The position numbers and the translations under genes are program-made. A stretch of DNA of 64,000 bases from Pseudomonas sp. TCU-HL1 (lineage in GTDB: Bacteria; Pseudomonadota; Gammaproteobacteria; Pseudomonadales; Pseudomonadaceae). Every line of letters begins with the position of its first letter. Positions within the stretch are counted from its first letter, which is position 1. Of the stretch, positions 58,061 through 64,000 are shown one piece after another. Under the pieces are notes generated by a model that made no database searches, had not been told where the DNA came from, and worked only from the letters and a program-made list of their open reading frames with translations. The stretch covers positions 6,076,001 to 6,140,000 of the forward strand of contig NZ_CP015992.1 of the NCBI RefSeq assembly GCF_001708505.1. The letters are read 5' to 3'.

Positions 58061-58957
58061 CTATTCCCCGCCCACCGCGAAGTTCGGCAGGGTGTCCACC
58101 GGCTGGGCGAAGTCGAACGGGATGGATTCCAGCGCCAGGCCAACGTTGCGCTGGATGACGAAGTGCAGGTGCGGGCCGGTGCTGTTACCGGTGTTGCCGG
58201 AGCGCGCGATGCGTTCACCGATGGCCATCCTCTGGCCTTCGCGCACCTGCACCGAACCCCGCATCAGGTGCAGGTAGACGCCCATGGTGCCGTCGTCATG
58301 CAGGATGCGGACGAAGTTGCCGGAGGGGTTGTTGCCCCGACCGCTCTGGTCATTCTCGATCTTCACCACCATGCCCGGCCGCGCGGCGACGATGGGCGTG
58401 CCTTCAGGCATGGCGATATCCAGGGCGTAGCGACCTTTGGGGGTGAAATGGCTGTAGCGGCCGTTGGCGCCCTGGGTCAGGCGGAAGGGCCCGCCCATCC
58501 AGGGCAGCGGATAGCGGTAGAGCACCGGTTGCAGGCGCGGGTCGCCCATGGCGTAACGCAGCTTGGGCTTGTAGCGCATCGGGCGGTCGGGGTCGACCGG
58601 CGCCAGGGTGGCCATGCGCATGCTGCTGCGCGGCGCCAGCACCCAGCGAATGGGGTCGTCCGGGGCACCGGAGACGTTCTCGGCCTGGTCGATACGCAAC
58701 TCCACCTCCACCGGCGCGAACAGTTCGTTGCGCAGCAGCAGGGTTTCGCCGGCTTCGTGTTTCCTGGTTTCCAGCTTCACCGACAGGTCGAGGCGCTCCA
58801 CCATGCGGTCGCGGAAGACGAACACCTGGGCGCCGGACACAGCCTGGTCGGTGTAGGTCACCACACCGTTGGCGTCGGTGTACTTGTAGATGGTCAGCGC
58901 AGCCGCCGGCAGGCTTGCGCCGAGCAGCAGCACCAGAGAAAGGAATCGCCCCAACAT
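58061..58957 (-). CDS. M23 family metallopeptidase with DUF4124-like N-terminus
   Basis: A 298-residue exported protein. Signal peptide: MLGRFLSLVLLLGASLPAAA. Residues 22-60 look like a DUF4124 segment (LTIYKYTDANGVVTYTDQAV). The C-terminal M23 domain has the zinc ligands in YSHFTPKGRYALDIAMPEGT and GPHLHFVIQRN, with the catalytic YLHLMRGS, so it probably cleaves peptidoglycan cross-links. The first ligand spacing differs from LytM HxxxD. PA5363 by synteny. It follows the response regulator gene on the same strand after about 104 bases. Confidence 0.88.
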   Translation of the reverse strand: MLGRFLSLVLLLGASLPAAALTIYKYTDANGVVTYTDQAVSGAQVFVFRDRMVERLDLSVKLETRKHEAGETLLLRNELFAPVEVELRIDQAENVSGAPDDPIRWVLAPRSSMRMATLAPVDPDRPMRYKPKLRYAMGDPRLQPVLYRYPLPWMGGPFRLTQGANGRYSHFTPKGRYALDIAMPEGTPIVAARPGMVVKIENDQSGRGNNPSGNFVRILHDDGTMGVYLHLMRGSVQVREGQRMAIGERIARSGNTGNSTGPHLHFVIQRNVGLALESIPFDFAQPVDTLPNFAVGGE

Positions 58958-59061
58958 GTCGGCCCGTTGTTCTTCTGTGCTCCGTATTGCCGAAGACTAG
59001 CAGCGCGCAGCGTGGCGGGCGAGACGTCGCCCGTCGGGCTGTGACGGGGTTGGCTGGACGG

Positions 59062-59979
59062 TCAGGCGCCGGGGACGAAATGCTTCTGCGCGGTACCGCG
59101 AGCGATCAGCCGGGACAGGTAATCGAGCTTCTGCGGGTCACGGTCGACGAAGCGGAACGTCAGCTGTAGCCACTCGCTGTCAGGCTTGGGCTCCAGTGCG
59201 GCGACCGCATGCAGGTAGCCGTTGAGCCGGGCTACTTCACCGCCCTCGCCCTGCTCCAGGTCGAGCACGGCACTTTCCAGCACCTGGGGCAGCGGCTCGC
59301 CACGGCGCACCACCAGCTGCGCATCCTTCAGGCTCAGGGCCTTGATCACGCAGGCCAGCACACCACCCGGCAAGCGCAACTGGGCCTGGCCACGGCCACC
59401 GGGGGCCTGGGACGCGGCCTTGGCCGACGGCGTCGGCGTCGGCGCGGCGGGCTTGGCGACCGGTGCAGCCGGCGCGGGTGCCGCCGCAGGGCGGATCACC
59501 TCGGCCTTGCCGCCGGTGAGCGCGGCGAGGGAATCGTTGGCGAAGCCGCCGGCATTGGGCAGCTTGACCGGTGCACTGGACATCAGGGCCTCGAGCTTGC
59601 CGCTGCGGGCCAGGGATTTCTTGACCTTGGTGACCAGTTGATCGTTGGAAAAGGGTTTGCCGATGTAGTCGGATACGCCGGCCTGGATGGCCTGGATGAC
59701 GTTCTCCTTGTCGCCACGGCTGGTGACCATGATGAAAGGCGTGGTCTTCAGGTTGTCCTGCTCGCGACACCAGGTGAGCAGTTCCAGGCCAGACATCTCG
59801 GGCATTTCCCAGTCGCAGAGGATCAGGTCGATACTGGCGCGGGCGAGCAGCTGCTGGGCCTTGCGCCCATTGATCGCCTCTTCGATCTGGATGCCGGGGA
59901 AGTTGTCTCGCAGCCCCTTCTTCACCAGATCGCGAATAAAGGACGCATCGTCCACCACCAGCACATTGACCTTGCCCAT
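59062..59979 (-). CDS. CheY-like response regulator with unknown output domain
   Basis: A 305-residue protein. The receiver (residues 1-125) begins MGKVNVLVVDDASFIRDLVK with the phospho-acceptor in LILCDWEMPEMSGLELLTW and a KPFSNDQLVTKV loop. An Ala/Pro-rich linker (AAAPAPAAPVAKPAAPTPTP) leads to a small C-terminal domain about residues 195-305 (LRLPGGVLACVIKALSLKDA then LTFRFVDRDPQKLDYLSRLI), which has a PilZ-like feel but lacks the RxxxR signature I would expect. The ATG at 59979 is used; the frame to 60036 is non-conserved. PA5364 by synteny. Confidence 0.87.
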   Translation of the reverse strand: MGKVNVLVVDDASFIRDLVKKGLRDNFPGIQIEEAINGRKAQQLLARASIDLILCDWEMPEMSGLELLTWCREQDNLKTTPFIMVTSRGDKENVIQAIQAGVSDYIGKPFSNDQLVTKVKKSLARSGKLEALMSSAPVKLPNAGGFANDSLAALTGGKAEVIRPAAAPAPAAPVAKPAAPTPTPSAKAASQAPGGRGQAQLRLPGGVLACVIKALSLKDAQLVVRRGEPLPQVLESAVLDLEQGEGGEVARLNGYLHAVAALEPKPDSEWLQLTFRFVDRDPQKLDYLSRLIARGTAQKHFVPGA

Positions 59980-60101
59980 CGACTGCTCCTCGGGAAACGG
60001 GGCTAAGGATAGCCTTGGCTGATAGCCAATTGCCAAGCCTGTTTTTGCACCACGACCAGGTAGTCACATCCGCCCCTGGTGCGGGCAGGGTCGCGGCCCT
60101 G

Positions 60102-60171
60102 CGTAGGGTGCGCTGCGCGCACCGGAAATCTGGTGCAGGCACTTTGGTGTGAACCCACCGTGCACCCTGCG
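60102..60171. repeat. GTAGGGTGCGC-type inverted repeat (second copy)
   Basis: CGTAGGGTGCGCTGCGCGCA at the left, CCGTGCACCCTGCGG at the right, as in 4656-4730. No gene lies in 59980-60240. Confidence 0.6.
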
Positions 60172-60200
60172 GTCGCAAGCCAATACTCCAGAAACAAATC

Positions 60201-60219
60201 GCCCGGCACAGGGCCGGGC
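60201..60219 (-). terminator. Intrinsic terminator of the pst-phoU operon
   Basis: GCCCGGC and GCCGGGC form a 7-base stem; on the minus strand it is followed by GATTTGTTT. It lies 21 bases after the phoU stop. Confidence 0.75.
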
Positions 60220-60240
60220 GCTTTATCTACAGGCTGGGGC

Positions 60241-60981
60241 TCAGCCTTCGGACGAATCCTTGTTGCTGCCCTTCACCTCTTCGGTCATCCGCGCCAGGCC
60301 CATGTGGCGAACGTCAGTGCCGCGCACCAGGTAGATCACCAGTTCGGAGATGTTGCGCGCGTGGTCGCCGATGCGCTCCAGGGAACGCAGGACCCAGATG
60401 ACATTGAGCACACGGCTGATAGCGCGCGGGTCTTCCATCATGTAGGTGACCAGCTCACGCAGGGCGGTCTTGTACTCGCGGTCGATGGTCTTGTCGTACT
60501 GGGCCACGGACAGGGCCAGGTCGGCGTCGAAACGGGCGAAGGCGTCCAGGGCTTCCTGGACCATCCTGCGCACCTGGTCGCCGATGTGGCGCACCTCGAC
60601 GTAGCCGCGCGGTGCCACGCCTTCCTCGCAGAGCTGGATGGCGCGGCGGGCGATCTTCGAGGCTTCGTCGCCGATACGCTCGAGGTCGATCACCGACTTT
60701 GAGATGCTGATGATCAGGCGCAGGTCGGAGGCCGCCGGCTGGCGACGGGCGAGGATGCGCACGCACTCTTCGTCGATGTTGCGCTCCATCTGATTGATCT
60801 GGTCGTCGATCTCGCGCACTTGCTGGGCCAGGCCCGAGTCGGCGTCGATCAGCGCGGTGACCGCGTCATTGACCTGCTTCTCGACCAGGCCGCCCATCGC
60901 CAGGAGGTGGCTGCGCACTTCCTCCAGTTCGGCGTTGAACTGCTGGGAGATGTGATGGGTGAGGCTGTCTTTGTCGATCAT
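60241..60981 (-). CDS. phoU: PhoU phosphate signalling regulator
   Basis: A 246-residue all-helical PhoU protein with two homologous halves. MIDKDSLTHHISQQFNAELE, EVRSHLLAMGGLVEKQVNDA and the metal-binding helix IDLERIGDEASKIARRAIQL are typical; the second half has VIWVLRSLERIGDHARNISE. It keeps PhoR inactive when phosphate is plentiful. It is last in the pst operon, downstream of pstB and a CTCTCCC repeat. Confidence 0.97.
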   Translation of the reverse strand: MIDKDSLTHHISQQFNAELEEVRSHLLAMGGLVEKQVNDAVTALIDADSGLAQQVREIDDQINQMERNIDEECVRILARRQPAASDLRLIISISKSVIDLERIGDEASKIARRAIQLCEEGVAPRGYVEVRHIGDQVRRMVQEALDAFARFDADLALSVAQYDKTIDREYKTALRELVTYMMEDPRAISRVLNVIWVLRSLERIGDHARNISELVIYLVRGTDVRHMGLARMTEEVKGSNKDSSEG

Positions 60982-61009
60982 TGTGAAGAATCCTGTGGTG
61001 GCTGCAGTT

Positions 61010-61094
61010 CTCCCTCTCCATTCAGGGAGAGGGCCGGGGAGAGGGTGCTGCCCCTCGATCCCCTCACCCTAACCCTCTCCCAGGGGGAGAGGGG
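61010..61094. repeat. CTCTCCC-type repeat between pstB and phoU
   Basis: TCCCTCTCCATTCAGGGAGA, then CCCCTCACCCTAACCCTCTC and CCAGGGGGAGAGGGGA. This fills most of the pstB-phoU gap. Confidence 0.75.
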
Positions 61095-61105
61095 ACGATC
61101 CGGAA

Positions 61106-61939
61106 TTAACCATAGCGACCGGTGATGTAGTCCTCGGTCTGCTTCTTGGCCGGGTTGGTGAACAGCGTATCGGTGTCACCGAACTCGATCAGCTTGCCCA
61201 TGTACATGAAGGCGGTGTAGTCGGAAACGCGCGCCGCCTGCTGCATGTTGTGGGTCACGATGACGATGGTGTACTTGCTCTTGAGCTCATAGATCAGCTC
61301 TTCCACCTTCAGGGTGGAGATTGGGTCCAGGGCCGAGCAGGGCTCGTCGAGCAGCAGCACTTCCGGCTCCACCGCGATGGTGCGGGCGATCACCAGACGC
61401 TGCTGCTGACCACCGGAGAGACCCAGCGCGGATTCGTGCAGGCGGTCCTTCACTTCATCCCACAGCGCGGCGCCCTTCAGCGCCCACTCCACGGCCTCGT
61501 CCAGCACGCGCTTCTTATTGATGCCCTGGATGCGCAGGCCATAGACGACGTTCTCGTAGATGCTCTTGGGGAAGGGGTTCGGCTTCTGGAACACCATGCC
61601 CACACGGCGACGCAGCTCAGCCACTTCCTCGCCCTTGCGGTAGATGTTCTTGCCGTCGAGGAGGATCTCACCTTCGACGCGGCAGCCATCCACCAGGTCG
61701 TTCATACGGTTGAAGCAGCGCAGCAGGGTCGACTTGCCGCAACCGGACGGCCCGATGAAAGCGGTCACGCGCTGCTTCGGGATGTTCAAGCTGACGTCGT
61801 GCAGCGCCTGCTTCTGGCCATAGAACAGGGACAGGCCGGGCACTTCGAGGGCAACGGTTTCCTCGGCCAGGCGCAGGTTCTGCTTGTCGCGGCCGAGGGC
61901 GGAAATGTTGACGCCGTGGCTGTGGGTTTCGTGTTGCAT
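61106..61939 (-). CDS. pstB: Phosphate ABC transporter ATPase PstB
   Basis: A 277-residue ABC ATPase. Walker A is FIGPSGCGKSTLLRCFNRM, the signature LSGGQQQRLVIARTIAVEPE, Walker B VLLLDEPCSALDPISTLKVE, and the H-loop IVIVTHNMQQAARVSDYTAF. It powers phosphate uptake through PstC-PstA. The first about 30 residues (QHETHSHGVNISALGRDKQN) form an extension before the ABC core. ATG at 61939. Confidence 0.97.
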   Translation of the reverse strand: MQHETHSHGVNISALGRDKQNLRLAEETVALEVPGLSLFYGQKQALHDVSLNIPKQRVTAFIGPSGCGKSTLLRCFNRMNDLVDGCRVEGEILLDGKNIYRKGEEVAELRRRVGMVFQKPNPFPKSIYENVVYGLRIQGINKKRVLDEAVEWALKGAALWDEVKDRLHESALGLSGGQQQRLVIARTIAVEPEVLLLDEPCSALDPISTLKVEELIYELKSKYTIVIVTHNMQQAARVSDYTAFMYMGKLIEFGDTDTLFTNPAKKQTEDYITGRYG

Positions 61940-62008
61940 GTGTTCACTCCGTTCGTAGCGTCGAGCTACAAGCTGTAAGCCTCAGGCAATTCGGTTGGCG
62001 GTGGACGA

Positions 62009-63691
62009 TCAGCTGTCCAGCGCCTTGTATTTCTCGCGCAGATGGTTGCGGATGGCGACGGCCGAGAAGTTCAGCAGCGCGATCACCAGCACCAGCAACA
62101 ACGCGGTGGCGTACACCAGCGGCCGCGCGGCTTCGACGTTCGGGCTCTGGAAGCCGACGTCATAGATGTGGAAGCCCAGGTGCATGATCTTCTGGTCCAG
62201 GTGCAGGTACGGGTAGTTGCCATCCACCGGCAGGCTCGGCGCCAGCTTCACCACGCCCACCAGCATCAGCGGCGCCACTTCGCCGGCGGCGCGGGCCACG
62301 GCGAGGATCAGGCCGGTCATCATGGCCGGGCTGGCCATCGGCAGGACCACTTTCCACAGGGTTTCGGCCTTGGTTGCGCCGAGGGCCAGGGAGCCTTCAC
62401 GCACGGCACGGGGAATGCGCGCCAAGCCTTCTTCGGTCGCCACGATCACCACCGGCACGGCGAGGATCGCCAGGGTCAGGGACGCCCAGAGCAGGCCCGG
62501 GGTGCCGAAGGTCGGCGCCGGGGCGGACTCGGGGAAGAACAGGCGGTCCAGCGAGCCGCCCAGCACGTAGACGAAGAAGCCCAGGCCGAACACGCCGTAG
62601 ACGATGGCCGGAACGCCCGCCAGGTTGTTCACCGCGATGCGGATCACGCGGGTCAGCGCGCCCTGCTTGGCGTACTCGCGCAGATAGATGGCGGCGATCA
62701 CGCCGAAGGGGGTGACGATCACGGCCATGATCAGGGTCATCATCACGGTACCGAAGATGGCCGGGAAGATACCGCCTTCGGTGTTGGCTTCACGCGGGTC
62801 GTCGGCGAGGAATTCCCACAGCTTGGCGAAGTAGAAGCCGACCTTGTCGAACAGGCCCATGGCGTTCGGCTGGTAGGCATGCACCACCTTGCCCAGGCTG
62901 ATTTCCTGCTCCTGGCCACCGGTTTCGCGCACCACCACGCTGTCGCGGTTGAACTGTTGGTGCAGGCCCATCAGTTGCTCTTCCAGGCCCTTGTAGCGCT
63001 TGTCCAGCTCAGCGCGCTCAGCAGCGATGTCGGCCTGGGCCTCGGGGGTCAGGGTGTCGCTCAGTTCCAGCTTGCGGGTCTGCAGGCGCAGGCGCTCAAG
63101 GCCATGGTTGATGGCGCCGATGTCCTTCTTCTCCAGCTGGTAGAGCTGGGCGTAGAGCGCATTCACACGTTCCAGGCGCTTTTGCAGCTCGGCCATGGCG
63201 GCCTCGCCTTCGGCCACCACCTGGCCGTTTTCCTTCACGCTCACCAGACGGCCGTAGAAGTTGCCCCACTCGCGGCGCTCCAGCGCCACCAGTTCGGTCG
63301 GGTACTTCTGGTCCTGCAACCACTCGCCCACCACCCAGGTGAAGTCGCTGCCGTAGACATCACGATTGCCCACCTTGAGCAGTTCGCGAGTCATGAACTC
63401 CGGTCCGTCTGCCGGCACCGGCAGGCCGGCACCTTTCAGGCGCGCGCGGGACACTTCCTCGATCTGCACCGCTTCGCCGACCACTGGCTTGGCTGCCTGG
63501 CCGGGCACGGCGTACTGCGCTTCCACCAGGTCGGCCGGCCAGAAGTGGCCGAGACCGCGCACGGCAATCACCGAGAGCAGGCCGATGGTCATGATGACGG
63601 CGATGGATACCGCGCCGCCGCTCATCCAGACGCCCGGTGCGCCACTCTTGAACCAGTCTCTAAGGGAAACCTTTTTCACGGATTTCTCCAC
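62009..63691 (-). CDS. pstA: Phosphate ABC transporter permease PstA (extended form)
   Basis: A 560-residue permease. The C-terminal half (about 310-560) holds the PstA permease core, with AIFGTVMMTLIMAVIVTPFG, VNNLAGVPAIVYGVFGLGFF and the EAA loop GLARIPRAVREGSLALGATK. The N-terminal half has one membrane segment (VSIAVIMTIGLLSVIAVRGL), then about 260 residues of predominantly helical periplasmic sequence including a coiled-coil stretch (SDTLTPEAQADIAAERAELD). Pseudomonas PstA proteins are long like this by recollection. It lies 69 bases upstream of pstB. Confidence 0.94.
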   Translation of the reverse strand: MEKSVKKVSLRDWFKSGAPGVWMSGGAVSIAVIMTIGLLSVIAVRGLGHFWPADLVEAQYAVPGQAAKPVVGEAVQIEEVSRARLKGAGLPVPADGPEFMTRELLKVGNRDVYGSDFTWVVGEWLQDQKYPTELVALERREWGNFYGRLVSVKENGQVVAEGEAAMAELQKRLERVNALYAQLYQLEKKDIGAINHGLERLRLQTRKLELSDTLTPEAQADIAAERAELDKRYKGLEEQLMGLHQQFNRDSVVVRETGGQEQEISLGKVVHAYQPNAMGLFDKVGFYFAKLWEFLADDPREANTEGGIFPAIFGTVMMTLIMAVIVTPFGVIAAIYLREYAKQGALTRVIRIAVNNLAGVPAIVYGVFGLGFFVYVLGGSLDRLFFPESAPAPTFGTPGLLWASLTLAILAVPVVIVATEEGLARIPRAVREGSLALGATKAETLWKVVLPMASPAMMTGLILAVARAAGEVAPLMLVGVVKLAPSLPVDGNYPYLHLDQKIMHLGFHIYDVGFQSPNVEAARPLVYATALLLVLVIALLNFSAVAIRNHLREKYKALDS

Positions 63692-63746
63692 CGCTTTAGT
63701 CTTTCAGTTCCTCCTGCCAGGGGCCGGAGGTTTCGTGTTGGTTACT

Positions 63747-63842
63747 CCCTCTCCCTTCAGGGAGAGGGTTGGGGAGAGGGGCTACCCGAGGCGTCACCCT
63801 CTCCCGGTCCTGCGGACCACCCTCTCCCTGAAGGGAGAGGGT
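63747..63842. repeat. CTCTCCC-type inverted repeat between pstC and pstA
   Basis: CCCTCTCCCTTCAGGGAGAG with GG at the left is inverted against CCCTCTCCCTGAAGGGAGAG with GG at the right. Each arm is itself palindromic. It makes up most of the 182-base pstC-pstA gap. Confidence 0.85.
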
Positions 63843-63873
63843 CATCAGATGCCCCGCGTTCCGAGGGGCGCTT

Positions 63874-64000
63874 TTAAAGTGAGGCGTACTTCTTGCGCAG
63901 GCGCTGACGGATCAGCTCTGCCAGGGTGTTCATGATGAAGGTGAAGGTCAGCAGCACCAGCGCCGAGAGGAACAGCACGCGGTAGTGGGTACCACCGACC
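63874..64000 (-). CDS. pstC: Phosphate ABC transporter permease PstC, 3' end (partial)
   Basis: The window ends inside this gene. The visible 42 C-terminal residues read VGGTHYRVLFLSALVLLTFT and then FIMNTLAELIRQRLRKKYAS with a final Leu, the last membrane segment and basic tail of PstC. It is first of the pstC-pstA-pstB-phoU order on the minus strand, with pstS expected beyond the edge. Confidence 0.92.
   Translation of the reverse strand, partial: VGGTHYRVLFLSALVLLTFTFIMNTLAELIRQRLRKKYASL

Overview
The window is a piece of a GC-rich Pseudomonas chromosome. The gene products (DadA, PauR, Crc, AlgC, OxyR, PhoB) and the gene order match, from memory, the Pseudomonas aeruginosa block from about PA5293 to PA5367. 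There are lineage differences: exbB-exbD-tonB lies next to oxyR, as in P. putida-like genomes, there is no poxB between rep and xpt, and the glycolate genes are absent from the rubredoxin-ubiC region. I saw no tRNA, rRNA, CRISPR array or prophage. Genus-level assignment is firm; the species cannot be named from the sequence alone.

Layout. 1-3.5 kb: the end of a chaperone-usher fimbrial locus, a LysR regulator and a divergent MATE efflux pump. 3.5-4.6 kb: a small accessory patch with a decayed RelE-like toxin remnant and an intact DUF4160/DUF2442 gene pair. 4.8-10 kb: a GGDEF/EAL protein, rep helicase, xpt and a cytochrome c5. 10.2-20.7 kb: an amine and alanine catabolism cluster (pauR, dadX, a RidA-like gene, dadA, lrp/dadR, a pauB-type oxidase, an MFS transporter, an aldehyde dehydrogenase, an aminotransferase and a cupin). 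20.8-31.9 kb: rpmG-rpmB, a peptide-binding protein, radC, coaBC, dut, algC, argB, a thioesterase, pyrE and crc. 31.9-38.5 kb: rph, yicC, gmk, rpoZ, spoT, ridA and a lipoprotein. 38.5-48.9 kb: a LysE exporter, an AraC regulator, an epimerase-like gene, exbB-exbD-tonB, oxyR, recG, a YbaK/HDOD protein, a small SCP2-like protein and HU. 49-52.9 kb: rubredoxin reductase with two rubredoxins, ubiC, ubiA and a small exported protein. 53-64 kb: the phosphate regulon (phoB, phoR, a CorC-like protein, an M23 peptidase, a response regulator, phoU, pstB, pstA and the 3' end of pstC).

The most interesting element is an IS110-family insertion at about 56713-57924. Its transposase is intact. Its left-end leader looks like a bridge RNA in which two internal segments match (i) the reconstructed target junction and (ii) the element's own right end, both around a CT core. 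The target is a hairpin repeat of the family scattered in this genome. Much of the other intergenic space holds palindromic repeats (REP/REPIN-like, GTAGGGTGCGC, GTAGGTTGG and CTCTCCC types) or intrinsic terminators.

Functional links: PauR, the oxidase, the aldehyde dehydrogenase and the aminotransferase fit the gamma-glutamyl polyamine route, while Lrp with DadA/RidA/DadX handles L- and D-alanine. PhoB/PhoR/PhoU/Pst form the phosphate-sensing circuit. RpoZ, SpoT and Gmk share a nucleotide/stringent-response block, and OxyR with RecG an oxidative-stress and repair block.
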